NCBI RefSeq assembly: GCF_008831285.2
Contig: NC_045139.1
Coordinates: forward strand, 24,286,412 to 24,350,411
Length of the DNA: 64,000 nt
Direction: 5' to 3'
From: Nymphaea colorata
Lineage: Eukaryota; Streptophyta; Magnoliopsida; Nymphaeales; Nymphaeaceae
The position numbers and the translations under genes are program-made. Below, piece by piece: positions 49,631-61,308 of the stretch. Below the pieces are notes generated by a model that searched no databases, was not told the origin of the DNA, and worked only from the letters and a program-made list of their open reading frames with translations. How positions within the stretch are numbered: the stretch's first letter is position 1; each line of letters begins with the position of its first letter.

Positions 49631-52600
49631 GTGAATAGAGAAAGTAAGGAGAAAGGAGGAAGAAGAAAAAGGTGTAACGTTGATTAGAGTGTTAGTGCTA
49701 ATCTAAAGTATCTGGCAGGGCTGTGTTTTTTTATTTGTTTCTGCAGGGTAAGGGTGAGAATGAAAATATATTGGAATGCATGCTGATCTGAGAGGAGCTC
49801 GGCTGGATTAAGAAGTGTTTGGAGATGCGTCCCCAGGTTGTTGATGAGGACTGTTTTTTCCATTTCTTTTAGTGAGGACATTAGGATGTGATTCTTTGGA
49901 CTGTATTCATTATCCATTCCAGTTTTGAACATTCAATTGGTTGATTGTGGCATTTATTCTTTTCCCTATTTAATATATTTTTTTTCAAGACAATAAAAGA
50001 ATAACACGTTGTACAGAATGCTCTGTTAAAATCCTGTTCCTTGAGTTCAACCAAGTCTCAGACTTTGCATGATCCAGTTAAATATATCTTCAGTATAAAG
50101 TTTCACTTTTTTTCATTGAAAATATTTGATTTAAAATTCTTTCTCCATTAATACTTATATCAGCTTCACTTTTGATGTGTCCTTTTCTTCTCGTTCCTCC
50201 AGTTTGAAGTTGTGTATACAAGTGAAGTTACTAGGGTCATTGTCATTGTCCACGCAAAAACATTCAATATTTGACAAAAATATTGGTCATAACATGGTAC
50301 CTTGCTTTCATCAAAATCAAAGTCAACTAGTTCAGCCACACCTGGGACAGAATATTCTCCTATGCATCTATAGCTCCTTGAAGACCACATGCGCAGTACC
50401 TAATATCAATTTGAAGATGCATCAGAAACTGAGTGACATATCCAAGATATGGCTTCAATTTAAAATACATGCCGTTCTTAGTCCAGAGAAAAAATATTAG
50501 TGGAAAATATGGACATACAACTTAAACTGTACAAGGCATCAATCTTCTTCACAAATACATGATAAAGAAGTGGCACATGCTTTATCCATTTGACAAATGA
50601 AGCAATTACTCCTATAGAGTAAGCAACTTAATGAGCTAAAACTACAGTCCGGTCGGACAACACCTATGACATAATTGAACAAAGATAGACAGGATTTTGA
50701 TTCCATTCAAATCATTGAAGCAACTCTGCATCTTTGATAAGAGGTATGTTAGAAGTAGAAGTGCAAACAGATGTTTTTGCTACAGCCAGACGTAATCAAG
50801 TTTTACAGTTTCTATCCATAGAAAAAATGGATATGTCAGTTGTAAGTTGCAACAAGGCATGTAATACTTGTGTTTCTTGTACACAATGATAGATGGCATC
50901 ACAATGCCAAAATGTTTCACTCATGAATGACTATAACAATATAGTACAAGCATCATAATGGTGGCTTCATTTCATGTTTCTGAGGTAAGTCTCCAAGGTC
51001 ATTAATCAAGAAGATTATACGTGTGTGTGTGTGTGTTTTGCCATCAGATTTTTTTTTTTTTTACCATTTCTTCTTTGTCAAGCACCACGTGAACTTTAAT
51101 TGTGATCTGCACGTGATTTATATATAAAAATATTCCAAAACCATTGGGACGAACAGTAATAAATGAATAGCATATTAAATATGTAAATGGGTCATGTTAT
51201 CAGTATAGAAGTCACATGCGTCTCAAACCATTTAGAAGACGCCTCAAAAGGAAAAGTCACTCACAATTCTTCATTACACTAATAGTGTATATTTGTTCAT
51301 GTCTTCATGAATACTTTTCACTTTACACCAAATTTCTGACTGAACTCATCTAACAAAAGCCATAATTTTGTCAAGCTAGAATTAGGTAGACCACAAGTAG
51401 ATTATACTGACAGGTGCACTGCAGGTAATGAACTCTTGACCTTTCTCAACCTGTTAGTCCGAAGTCCAACCCCCTAATCAGGTGGACGATACTTGTTGGC
51501 ACAAAGCACACACTGTTTTGAGCATTAAGCCATTAATTACAAAAGTATGAATAGAAAAGCAAACGCTTAACTATTTTCCAGTTTCCAACAAATTTGAAAG
51601 GAGTAAAGGTGTAATTCATGCTCAAGTAATTTTTATTCATGCATGATAAAGCCTGAGTAGTTGGGATTATGAAGGATTACTTCAACTATTTATTCCTTTA
51701 CATCTGACTTCCATGTAACAAACAACTATATCAAATCATCATTAAGGTGTATAATAGTAACTTCAAGATTACTAGGTGTGCTCAGAATTTTACACCCATG
51801 TCTTCACCAAGGCCAACGGAATAACATCCACCAAGGAAAAGCCTAATAGCATGGTAAGAAATTACAATGTGGAAAGAAAGAAAACTGTTAAGACACCGTA
51901 TCAAAATCTAGAAACAACATATGAAAAAGTCGGCTCATACCTTGTCACCTACACCTGTCAAGATCATACCCATCTTCATACGACATTGGTTTATCCTGCA
52001 AAAGGAAATGAAATAAACTCAAGCAAAGAAATTTTAACCATATTAACTAGAAAGAGAAAATATTATCGATAAAGAGAAAAATAAAAAGGCCTACCACAAA
52101 AGAGAGAGCAAACAAAAGGCATGAACAAATAACATAAGGAGTACAAGACAGGTTAAAGAAACAAAACTCAACCGTTCTACAATTGATATATGCACTTGCA
52201 TTAGGAATCGTGACATCAAAAATAAGGATAATGGCCACCTTCTCTCAGACATCAACTCATATAAAACAGGATAAATAGATACCACTAACACAAAGAAACA
52301 TTGATCTGCAGTTCTAAACTCCTTAATGCATGTAAGCCACCTGCCCTTGCAATGCACTCTTTTAGGCGATCTCTGAGGAACTCCCAGCAAATAATCCACC
52401 TCCTCCTTGTTTTAAACTAAATAATAGAACAACTATGAACCTGACGTGCGAATTATAATGCCTCAAGATTTTTGCCCATTTTCTTCAATAGTTAAATCCT
52501 ACAAAATAAATTACAGTTCATAAAACATTCAATGGAAAGTACACATTCTTCTGATTTGGAAAAGGAATTCAGATGTCAGACCACTCGAAATCTCAAGACA

Positions 52601-54396
52601 CAAACAAGTTAACAACTCCAAATCAATTTCCCCCAAGCCAAGGTACAGATCTTCAGTATTTGCCTTGTGGATCCCAGCATCTTTGCACTCCAGTATACAC
52701 ATGTGAGTCTGTGACTGCACAAGACTTCATTACAGCAGAGCGGATGTTTGTTTTCACTTGGTATTTTTCAGTTATATTAGCTTAACAAACATCCCTCATT
52801 TCCACAATGAGCTCATTATCAATTGATTCACAGCATACACAACATCAAGCGAAGCACAAGAAACAAACCATTCTTGGTTTGGTGGCAGTCTTATCTTCTC
52901 TATGGCAGAAGAAAAAAAAAATTTGTTAATGTCAACGAAAAGTAATGTGGAGCTACAAGTATTGTTAACATTCAGTAAACAGACCTCTGATTTTGTTTCA
53001 GTTGATTAAGCCTGTCTTCTGCTTTATATTAAGCATTTCAAACTTTCAACATGAGGACCCACTTGGTATCTCTAAAACATCTATAAGTGCACAGTTCAAA
53101 TGACAGTCTCACATCACTTATCAATTACACAGATTCAGATGTTATTCAGAATAATTATTTGAAAGGAAAAGTAAATGTAAAAAACATGGCGAAGTACTTA
53201 CGCATTGGAGTGACAATCCCACTGATGGACACAAAATTTTCCATTAGTCAAGGACCTTCTATGCTGCTCCATAGCCAACTCTGCAAAGTACATATTTGGT
53301 AGGCCCCGGCACGAACTTAACCCCTCGCTGTTGCCATCCTTAACTTTGTTATAATGCTTGTAGCACAGATCTTTCCAAAGACTAGACTCCTGAATAATCC
53401 TGTGCCTGCAAGAAACATGTGGTGTTAGTTCATCAGAGACAGCAACTCATAAATGAGCCCAAAGTCCATGACACAATATAGCATCTAACAGAAGCAGTTA
53501 CCTCGTCTCTAACAACGATTATCTTAGTCATCTCGAGATATTTCGTTTCAGAAAAGAAAAAGGTAAGTTTTGAAGAATATTTTAGCATCGAGGCCCATAC
53601 ATACTACGCTTTTCTAGTATAATAATAAGAATAATAATGATAATAACAATAATTTTTTAAAAAAAAATCAACCATGTAGACCCAGCTTAACATGTGTGTG
53701 CGTGTGTTTGCATGATATCTGACATCAGCCGAGCACATTCCACTGCTCATAAGCAATTCGTCCTCATGTCGAAGTAAAGAACAATGAGTTGACAGAATGA
53801 ACACAAAAACTGAACCATTAAATCATGTCACGTCTTCAAGTAATATGAGCATCTCAGAGTTCTACATTAACTCAAAAACGTAAGTCTCTTCCGAGCAGCT
53901 TTCCATTTCAAGAACAACCCTATCGCTCCTCCGACTCAACACCAAGTTCAAACGCATAAGCATTTTCCACACGCCACGTGAAATAAAATCCTTTCAATTC
54001 GCAAATCTCGTCCTTACTCTAGAAAGCAGTATTATATTTGTACAGGGCAAGAAACTACCCCCTACCAACTTCCCAGGTTTCACAACAGGCCTCGCGATAC
54101 ACGATATTCCTCAAGAAACGAATATTTTGCTTAACTTTTGCCCCATCAGGAGACGCGCTTCACAAGGAATCGAAGAGATGGGGCTGGCGTGTGATATAGA
54201 AGATTGAGGTTACATAGGAAAAGTGTGTTCACCAGGACTTGCAGACAGCAGAGCAGCGGGCGAGTCCGTTGTGGTCTAGCAACGAGAAGATTTTGCAGAG
54301 GGCATCCGCGTCCAGGCGGTGGACACCCCGGCGCTGGTGGTCCCCTACGCCGAACTTCGCCTTCTGCCTTGCGCTGCAGCTTGGCCTCGCCTCCAT
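34442..54396 (-). CDS. F-box/WD40-repeat protein (At3g52030 type), 9 exons
   Basis: Probable SCF ubiquitin-ligase substrate adaptor: the F-box would bind SKP1 and the WD40 propeller a target. Coding exons are 54396-54233, 53405-53202, 51995-51941, 50399-50301, 44921-44818, 42590-42501, 39587-39445, 35546-35462 and 34796-34442. All introns are GT-AG and the join is open for 432 codons, close to the length I recall for this family. The F-box is at residues ~27-55 (LDADALCKIFSLLD, CSAVCKSW). WD repeats follow: MILTGVGDKVLRMWS, IVGLVGNQIYIWRR, AVIGCGDGTVRVYDM, FIISGSSLGSITVADL, VFAGSTSGFAHCWDLR, LAVGGIDGVLRIMD and VITAHNDKYIMMWKF. I chose ATG 54396 because the frame upstream has no other ATG. A longer last exon starting at 34848 was rejected because exon 35546-35462 restores a complete WD repeat. 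Introns 4 (5.4 kb), 6 (2.9 kb) and 7 (3.9 kb) hold transposon remnants, yet the coding sequence is intact. Identification rests on remembered family sequence. Confidence 0.93.
36426..37959. mobile_element. PIF/Harbinger-like nonautonomous element in intron 7, possible PPR fragment
   Basis: The terminal repeats are GGCCCTGTTTGATG (left) and its near-complement CATCAAACGGGGCC (right). They are flanked by TTA on both sides (36423-36425 and 37960-37962), the 3-bp target duplication typical of PIF/Harbinger and Tourist elements. There is no transposase. The interior holds a CT-rich leader-like block (36620-36830). Around 37160-37275, NFFAKCGSVGDAIN and, after a frame change, ERDVITWSTIITS read like consecutive parts of a plant PPR protein. 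This would make it a Pack-type element carrying a gene fragment. A second right-end-like copy lies at about 37838-37857. Confidence 0.7.
38640..39290 (-). pseudogene. Copia reverse transcriptase fragment in intron 7
   Basis: In the gene's own orientation, but out of frame and full of stops, this reads MVIASNGCQNVFLNGDL (the usual QMDVKNAFLNGDL segment), LFNQDRLYGA (near the LYGLKQ motif), and SFMLMM*LLLGV with TFKQVRSLLEKEFEMS (the YVDD region and following helix). It is an old intronic insertion. No LTR was found. Confidence 0.75.
41930..42300 (-). pseudogene. Copia gag/protease fragment in intron 6
   Basis: LTSLNSFNLKQND precedes YIDLDAATHLIGDGHIFPKL, which corresponds to the Copia protease region usually WxLDSGATxHMTG. 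It is followed by the strand order ENNVMTENGPIAHIGDVFIP. Here DSGA has become DLDA and a stop lies just upstream. A short remnant only. Confidence 0.6.
42591..44817 (-). other. Intron 5 of the F-box/WD40 gene
   Basis: 2.2 kb, AT-rich. No transposon domain, RNA gene or second gene recognised. Confidence 0.6.
47400..47640 (+). pseudogene. Copia gag N-terminal fragment in intron 4
   Basis: EKLNSTNYSTWKKQIIPFTT, and in a neighbouring frame LDGSKPTPPEFISHD, are the adjacent N-terminal motifs of Copia gag with a small deletion and frameshift between them. It lies antisense to the host gene. Confidence 0.7.
49552..49627. repeat. (GGGT)n and (GA)n microsatellites
   Basis: GGGT units at about 49553-49572 are followed by about 20 GA units at 49587-49627, within intron 4. 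Confidence 0.9.
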
Positions 54397-54740
54397 TACT
54401 CTCCCACTCCCCCCCCCCACTATCCGATGTGCAGGAGATGTCTAGTTGATTCAGCAAACCTGAACGCTTCGTTTGCTTTTTTTTGCCCAGCGCAAGGGAC
54501 GACACCATGCCAAATTCAAATACAAACCATCCATATCATTCACGACCATATATCCGCTCGGCGCTCGCCACAACTGCGGCACCGTCTGCCTCCAAATCGT
54601 CACAGTGCCAAATCTCTGCAACTAGGCAGTAAATAGGCTGCGGGCTATCTGACAAAACGGACCATGAATCGCGTGCTGTTGCTGTTGAATTGGCGGAGAA
54701 TAGCCTGTCGGTAGGGAGCCAGGAATTTTTTTTATTGAAG
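54397..54740 (-). promoter_or_regulatory. 5' flank of the F-box/WD40 gene
   Basis: The upstream side of the start codon is locally GC-rich and C-rich (CCCCCCCCAC at 54410-54420), as in many plant 5' leaders. No clear TATA box was found, so the promoter is assigned by position only. Confidence 0.35.
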
Positions 54741-55410
54741 GGCCACTTAAGCTTTCAAAAAAAATTGACATTGTTCTAAAAATAACTTTTTCATATTGTT
54801 TCTTACATAGGTTGAACTAAAATGTATGAAATTTACATGTATCAACCTCCGTTGAGGTTGTTTAAGCATTGTAAAAGAAGTGTTGTTAAATTCCGTGACG
54901 CCAAACAAATTGCTAATCTGTGAAGCGACGAGGAGCGATGCGAGCAACCGTAAGATTTAAGATCAGGGGTCGATAAAGAAATGAAAAACAATAAATAGAA
55001 CTATTTAATCACAACACAGCTCATCAAGCAACCGAGCTTGTGCAAATGGGCATGCCTGACCGACTCACAATTCAATGAAGATGAATTCGTGTAGAGAAAA
55101 CCAAGAACGGCTATCAATGAAATCAACAAAGTTTCGGGTGAGGTGACCGGCAAGAACATTACTGCTCGAGTACCTCGCCTCTTCCTGCCTCCTTGCCCCC
55201 AGCATCTATAGCAAATTTAGGACCTAGGTAGACTGATGATTAAACCACTCACAAGTATCCTTAATTAACCATGAAAAAATTTGTAAGCATTTTCAAAATG
55301 CCAAAATTTAGGTGTGTTTTTAATTATTTTTTATTATTTAGGTGTGTTTTAATTTTTTTCCTATAAAAAAAGGAAAAATTCGATAAAAACATTTAAATTT
55401 GAGCAACTTT
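54741..55410. other. No gene seen
   Basis: AT-rich intergenic DNA with no supported coding or RNA feature. Confidence 0.45.
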
Positions 55411-55411
55411 T

Positions 55412-55590
55412 AGGGGCGTTTGGGTGACACTTCAAACCAGGTTTTGCCTCAAAAACTAAGTTTTGGAGTGTTTAGGTGTTATCAAAATTGGGTTTGAAGA
55501 CAAAACCTGGTTTTCTAAAAAGGAGTGAAAAACTTGGTATCCTTTTAAGTTATACCAAAACCAGATTTTGGATGCGTCACCTAAACCAAA
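55412..55590. mobile_element. Short MITE-like element
   Basis: The left end GCGTTTGGGTGACAC and right end GCGTCACCTAAACC are imperfect inverted repeats. The interior repeats AAACCTGGTTTT/AAACCAGGTTTT and GTTTAGGTG words. About 180 bp, non-coding. The target duplication is not clear. Confidence 0.55.
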
Positions 55591-58312
55591 TAAAAAAAAA
55601 AACAAATTAAAAGTTAACAAATAAGTGTTCATGTTTCTGAAAAAAATTCTTAAAAAGCTGCCTACTAACAGGAAACTTTACTTTTTAATATAAAACGGCG
55701 AAAAGTAACTTTAATAAAAAAAAAAACTACTCTTTCCTTTTCCTTGATCAGTTAAAGATAATGTCGGCTTTAAGAGGAGCTATTTATCACTTTATATGAA
55801 AATTTTATGGTTTTACGGTTTCTTTAAGAATTCATCTCAAAGTTGAGTGTTTATTCGTTGATTATTAAAAGTTGAGCTTTGATTATTTGCCCAAAACCTA
55901 TCTGCCTTGTAGTTTTTTTGGACGTCAACCTAATGCATGTTTTATATTCTTCAAGTCGAGCACTGACCATAGATATACATCAACAATTGAAATGGCTGGC
56001 CGTTCAATGTAGACTATTCCCTTGACAGCAACTTGTAAAGTCACCAAACGAGTTAGATGCATTAGAGCTTCCTTCGACTATTGATCAAATTGGGTTCCGT
56101 TTAAAACCAGGAGAAGGTAATGTGCCCCATTGGTGACTCACGTGAGACGATCACATAATTTATGATATACATAACCATGGGAACGAGTGTACCTGTCGCT
56201 GTTTACAGTGCAGGAGAGTAGCACACTGGATGCTACTCAAGCATAATAGCATCCATGGGCATTCAATTTGTATCATTATACGCAAACATCATTTCAATTA
56301 GTACATTACATTAAAATATCATTTAATTATTATATTATATACACATAAATGAGTGCTCCATGCATAATTTATGCACGAACCATAGAGTGAGGAAACTTCC
56401 CTTTTCGTTGTACTTCTTCCCTTATTTTGATTCTCACTTTAATTATTTTAACGTCTGTCACAATGAATATGGTAAACCAACGGAACTTTACATTTGGTTA
56501 TGCACACCAACGGAAATGTATATTCAGTCAGTACAATCCGTTCCAGTCAATGATAAAGTTCAGTTTACTCCAAATTTTAGTTGAGTCCTACAAGTGAAAC
56601 AATTGGCTCGGCCGCTCGGCCAGCAGTGACACGATGAACTTCGCAGTTGGTGGAAGAGATCAACTTTTATGTCCAAGGTAATCAGCTGGGAATTGCGATA
56701 TATTATACCCGAAATGGTCAAAAGCAAACGTTTGACAAGAAATGATCGTATCCAGTTGCCCTCATTTGAAGTAACCGATTCAATCTTTGCGCTTTGGTCA
56801 ATGACACAAGTAGTGAAACACAGCCAGTGAGGTAAAACCAACGCACATCAAATTACTGGTTGAAAGAAACTGCTTAGAATTGCCATGTGAGAGCAACTTT
56901 TCCAAAATAAACATTGGATTCAAGTAGTGCATGTGAGCAAGTTAGGCATGTATGAGATACTTCAGCAAGTGAGATATTTCAGCAAGAAAGAAGTACTGCC
57001 ACTTGTAAACCAGACATTCTACGCGTTGCAGGTATGAGAATACAATCACATTCCTTTTACCTCAAGTCTAAATGAGTCCAACCTTGGAACAAGATCTTCG
57101 CGTTTGAATGTAAGGTTTTAAGACCCGCTTTGTTTCTCATAACCTGAGCACTATAAATATATATATTTTTTCCAGTTAATAAGCACATGTTCAAAGGCTT
57201 GACAAGTGCATAAATTCCTCCATGTGCTCTCTCGTCAGCATCTTTGACATTGGTGATTGATGCATGACACCCAAGTGTATGACACACGCTGGTCAGAAGG
57301 CGATGCATATATCAAATACAGAAACAAAGAAAACTTGGTTTAACTGAGTAAGCAAGTAGTGATTTCTACTCATATCTCTAATCAAGGTGTTTGGAACATC
57401 AGCACAGGTTCGGCTTTGTTTACTTATGGAGCTGCAGCCAATCTCTATAGTTGCAGAATAGCAAACTTGGGTTTGTGGGAATCCTAGATTGGTTATAGTC
57501 TAAGGTTTTTTAGAATGTTTGGCAAGGATCCAAGCAGTGGGAATCTCCTATTTCTGATCAGTTAAATAAACGATGTGTATAGACATATTGGGTGGAAAAT
57601 GACGGCCTCCTCCTGAAGTTGAGTTCACCGTCTTGGTGCAGTAGGCCATCAAGTGGTTTTGCCACATGCACCAAATTGGCAGTTTGACGAAAGCATGGAC
57701 TCAAATTTAGAAGTAGAGAGAAGAAAGCCTGGCTTATGTTCCTGACATTTGCTGCTTTCAACAACTTGATCACATAAAATTGCAGACCATTTTATTTCCT
57801 ACCTTAGAATAAATATTGGCTGCAAAATCAATTCATTGCTGCCCAGAACCTCCAACTCTGAGAGACAGGAAAATCTAATTTGTTAGATAACATTTATCAA
57901 CACTGCTTAGACGAAATAGTACCTGCATCTGAAGAACAGCAGCATGTAACATGTAACTGAAGCAAGGACCAGCTAATTGACAATCAGGCGTCCACAAACT
58001 TCACCACAAACCACTAATGAATGTAGTCAGCTCTTAAAGCAATCAGCTGGCAAAACTAACAGCATTCAGCTGGCAAAACTAACAGCGGCCTGATAATCAG
58101 ATAATCTTTAAGAAACAGAGACAATAAACTGTTATGGCAGCAATTATACTTATGATACCAATATCACAAGAATCAAAGTCAGGAAAAGATGTAACACAAA
58201 TTATATTTAATTGTTCAACAAACACTACTCTAAATGTTGCATGGAATTAATAAACATGAAAGCACTAGCCTCAAAAATATATAAACATGTTAAACCAGAT
58301 GAATCAGTTTCT
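55591..58312. other. Intergenic DNA between the two host genes
   Basis: No convincing frame. It must include the 3' untranslated region of the MUSTANG-B gene near its right edge. A 23-bp tandem duplication (CAGCTGGCAAAACTAACAGC) lies at 58042-58086. Confidence 0.45.
58042..58086. repeat. Two tandem copies of a ~22-bp unit
   Basis: CAGCTGGCAAAACTAACAGC occurs twice in a row, 3' of the MUSTANG-B coding region. Confidence 0.85.
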
Positions 58313-60577
58313 TCACAATACAAGAGCCTTACATGTTTTTTTGTTGTGACCCGGCCCTTTGCATATACCACATAAAAAAGTTCTTTTGTCAAGGTCAATG
58401 GGTTCAATTCGCCTTTTCTTAGGACGACCTGGTGTTCGATGGGCCTTAGGAAGCTCTACCTTCGGATATGAATCATCTACCATCTCAATATTTGAGATAG
58501 AACTGATGGAATCCATATCAAGTACAGGGTTGATGGTTTCTGAATAAGTGAGTCTATAATGATCAGAAGTGAAGTACTTTTCACAAAAATCATAAGCATT
58601 TCTACCAATGAAACTAAGTGAAGCAATAGCATGCCTACATGGTACACCTGTCAGCTTCCAGTTGAGGCACGTGCATTCTGACTTCTCAAGGTCAACTATG
58701 TTACTATGTTCATCAACCACTTCGAACACTGAGGCAGAGGAGACTGAAACAGAAAGTAAAGAAGCACAATTTATCTCCTTGTGCAATTTTTCTTCTGCTC
58801 TAGGTGTTAGACTTGTGTTCCACTTACTTGCATCCTCCAAACGTGCACAAATTAACTGTGCTATCTCAGAGCGTATGACTTCCATCAGTTTAAGAACTGG
58901 GAAGTCACATGCTTTTGATATCCAGCCATCTATGAATTCTATAACATTTGAAGATAACTGGTTGTACCTCATTCCTTTGAAGAATAAATTTGCCCATAGT
59001 TCAGGTTGGAAACACATCACCCAAGTAGCTGCTTCAGGTGACACGGATCTCATGTTCTCAATGCAAGCAACAAATTCATCTTTTCTGCGTGCTCTCGCAG
59101 CAGAAAGAAATAGTTCCACCAACACATCTTTAACTTCTTTAGAAGATGTCCGCATTTCCTTCTTCAAACTTCTGGTCAAGTGGCGCAAGCAATAGGCATG
59201 CTCGCTATTTTCGAACACTTGTGACACAGCTTCCTTTAATCCATTAGACCTATCTGATACAAATGTTAACGGCATGGGAGATGACAATGCAGACCTCAAT
59301 TGAAGAAGGAACCAGTGCCAACTATCATAGTCTTCTTCTTCAACTACAGCAAAGGCAATTGGAAAGATTTCATCATTTCCATCTACTGAAGCAGCAACAA
59401 GTAGAACTCCCCCATACTTTGACTTCAGTGGGGTACGATCAAGGAAAACCAATGGCCGGCAACCACACTCAAACCCGCGAATACATGCATGAAATGATAC
59501 AAAAAGACGATGGAAACGATCTTCAGCTGTAGTAGACAATGCAGCAATGCTACCTGGATTGGTCTCAATCAGTTTTTCACAGTAACGTGGCAACTGTTTA
59601 TAAAAATCCACATCCTTGCCAAGAAGTTGCTCCCTTGCGGTCTCCATACCACGCCATGCTTGTTTATACTTCAGTTTCAAGCCGTAATCCCTATCAATGT
59701 CTTTGACGATATCTGACACTTTGTAATCTGGACTTTCATGAAGCTTCTTCTTTATCATATTTGCAATCCAGAACCTTGTTACATGTGGATGGCTCTGTGT
59801 TCCGATGACTCTGTCACATGTATGCACATCTTTAAAAACTTTAATCTTGATGACTTTTGTGGTTGAAACTCTAGAAGCATGTATCCTCCATGAACAACCC
59901 TCACCTTTGCATTTGGCAGTTACTGAGGTACGATTGTTCTTAACAAGTCTGTACCCGAAATTCTTTGCAATGGCATATTTACGTAGAGCTTCACGAAACT
60001 CATGCACATCCATGAACAACTGACCTACACCAGTAATTTCGTTGTCCCATAAAACACTCAATTTATTTGGCCTATCACAAGCGAGGGGTGTTGGGGTTGG
60101 CAACTCAACTATAGTGTTCGTAGGTATCCTGCATTAGAAGCGTGTAAGAAATATTAGCAACTCTGTCCAACAAACTAAACCAAATAGCAATTGATTCTGC
60201 ATGGGTAAGATAAAACACCTGCTTGGAGTGTTGTTGGTATCAGGAGCAGGGTTCAGGGGAACGATCCCCTTTGCCAAGACGTAGATCTCTGGCGAGGGAG
60301 TTTCGCGATTAATATCGACCATGCGTCTCAAATCCTTGGTGTTTGATATAGTGATAAGGGTTCGTCTGTTCGTCGGAAGAACATACTTAAACGACAATCC
60401 AGAGATATCTCCACCGTGCATCTCTGCAATCTCCGCCTTAAACTCTTCGAATGTCATTCCGCGGTCGACATCCGTGAGATGGGCTTCTCCACCAGTATAC
60501 GATATGGACCCATCCTTGTCGCTCACAAGCGAACCACCCAAATGGACCACACAAACCAGAGGTGTGTCGCTAGCCAT
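58313..60577 (-). CDS. MUSTANG-B-like domesticated Mutator transposase with PB1 domain
   Basis: Coding exons 60577-60219 and 60128-58313 join at canonical splice sites (AG|GTGTTT, TGCAG|G) into 724 codons. The start MASDTPLVC is the first ATG of the PB1 exon. Residues ~5-105 are the PB1 domain. Residues ~155-230 hold the WRKY/GCM1-type zinc-binding region of MuDR transposases (C193, C198, VHTC). The MULE core follows, with VFLDRTPLKSKYGG (D350), FVSDRSNGLKEAV (D412) and HAYCLRHL. Near residue 605 is a SWIM zinc finger (CTCLNWKLTGVPCRH). GRPKKRR near 688 is a likely nuclear signal, and the C-terminal knuckle is CGICKGPGHNKKTC (706-719). PB1 plus a MURA-type transposase, with no terminal repeats found beside the gene, matches the MUGB clade of MUSTANG genes. 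These are immobile nuclear proteins with roles in growth and reproduction in Arabidopsis. No stop or frameshift occurs. The third catalytic Glu could not be assigned with confidence. Confidence 0.92.
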
Positions 60578-60607
60578 GGGAACTAGAAGCTATCTAAAAT
60601 CGAGTTG

Positions 60608-60989
60608 CTGAAAAACGAGAATCATGGAAACTCAAATTCACAAAGAGGCGTAAGAAATACTCAGACATACACACAAAAATTTAATGTATCCACCGAAAAC
60701 AGGCCAACTATCACTGTTTCCCGTAAAGCACAAGCGAATTTACAGGGAAAATTAGTGGGTGCTCATCAAATTTCAACATTTCCACATTTGGACAAATTCG
60801 CAAATGCAGAGAGCTTCTTCCGGCCATCTTTTTGAGCGATTAAGCAAAGGGCGTTCGCAAACGTACCAACAAACGATTAAAAGATACAATTGAAAGAAAA
60901 AAAGGGGATTACTAATACATATCATACATAATCTAGGCTTCCTTAAATCCGCATTCTAAAATAATAAACAATTTGATGAGATATCATAC
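60608..60989 (-). other. Probable 5'-UTR intron of the MUSTANG-B gene
   Basis: A donor TTCTG|GTATGATA at 60990/60989 and an acceptor TTTTTCAG|CAAC at 60608/60607 would remove 382 bases between a leader exon near 61070-60990 and the start codon. Leader introns are common in this family. This is inferred from splice-site appearance only. Confidence 0.45.
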
Positions 60990-61065
60990 CAGAAATGAAG
61001 AAATTTTCGAAGATGTGAGACCATTGACGGCTGCGAAATCACACCACGATCGATTCAGGTTGCAG

Positions 61066-61085
61066 AAACCCTAACCCTAACCCTA
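61066..61085 (-). promoter_or_regulatory. Telo-box-like motif in the MUSTANG-B promoter/leader
   Basis: AAACCCTAACCCTAACCCTA contains plant telomere-type repeats, about 490 bases upstream of the start codon and close to the inferred leader exon. Telo-boxes (AAACCCTA) are known plant promoter elements bound by TRB-type and Pur-alpha-like proteins. They are common in genes active in dividing cells and at Polycomb targets. Confidence 0.6.
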
Positions 61086-61088
61086 GCG

Positions 61089-61089
61089 C

Positions 61090-61151
<62 letters not shown>
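61089..61151. repeat. (CA)n-(GA)n compound microsatellite
   Basis: About six CA units are followed by roughly 24 GA units with one interruption. GA runs in plant leaders and promoters can be bound by BPC/GAGA-type factors. Confidence 0.9.
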
Positions 61152-61308
61152 TCTTTTTGGAAATTTCCCGACTCAGACCCATCTTTTGCCTCACGTTTTA
61201 TTGTCAGGTACGGATGTTTCATAAATCTCAAAAGGAATCCTAATAATTTTAAAAAAATGACAAATAAAGCCTCGCAGAGGGAACTCGCCCGTTAAGTCCT
61301 CTAATTAT

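Larger units (their letters stand above)
44922..50300 (-). other. Intron 4 of the F-box/WD40 gene (5.4 kb)
   Basis: The largest intron. It contains a short (GT)n run near 45465, possible LTR-like DNA before 47400, a plus-strand Copia gag fragment at 47400-47640, and GGGT and GA microsatellites at 49552-49627. No additional exon of the gene is needed to keep the frame across it. Confidence 0.6.

Noticed and set aside
54146-54508. Frames of 120 and 105 codons over exon 1 of the F-box gene
   Set aside because: They are other-frame shadows of the GC-rich first exon.
58608-59195. 195-codon plus-strand frame
   Set aside because: It is an antisense shadow of the long MUSTANG-B exon.
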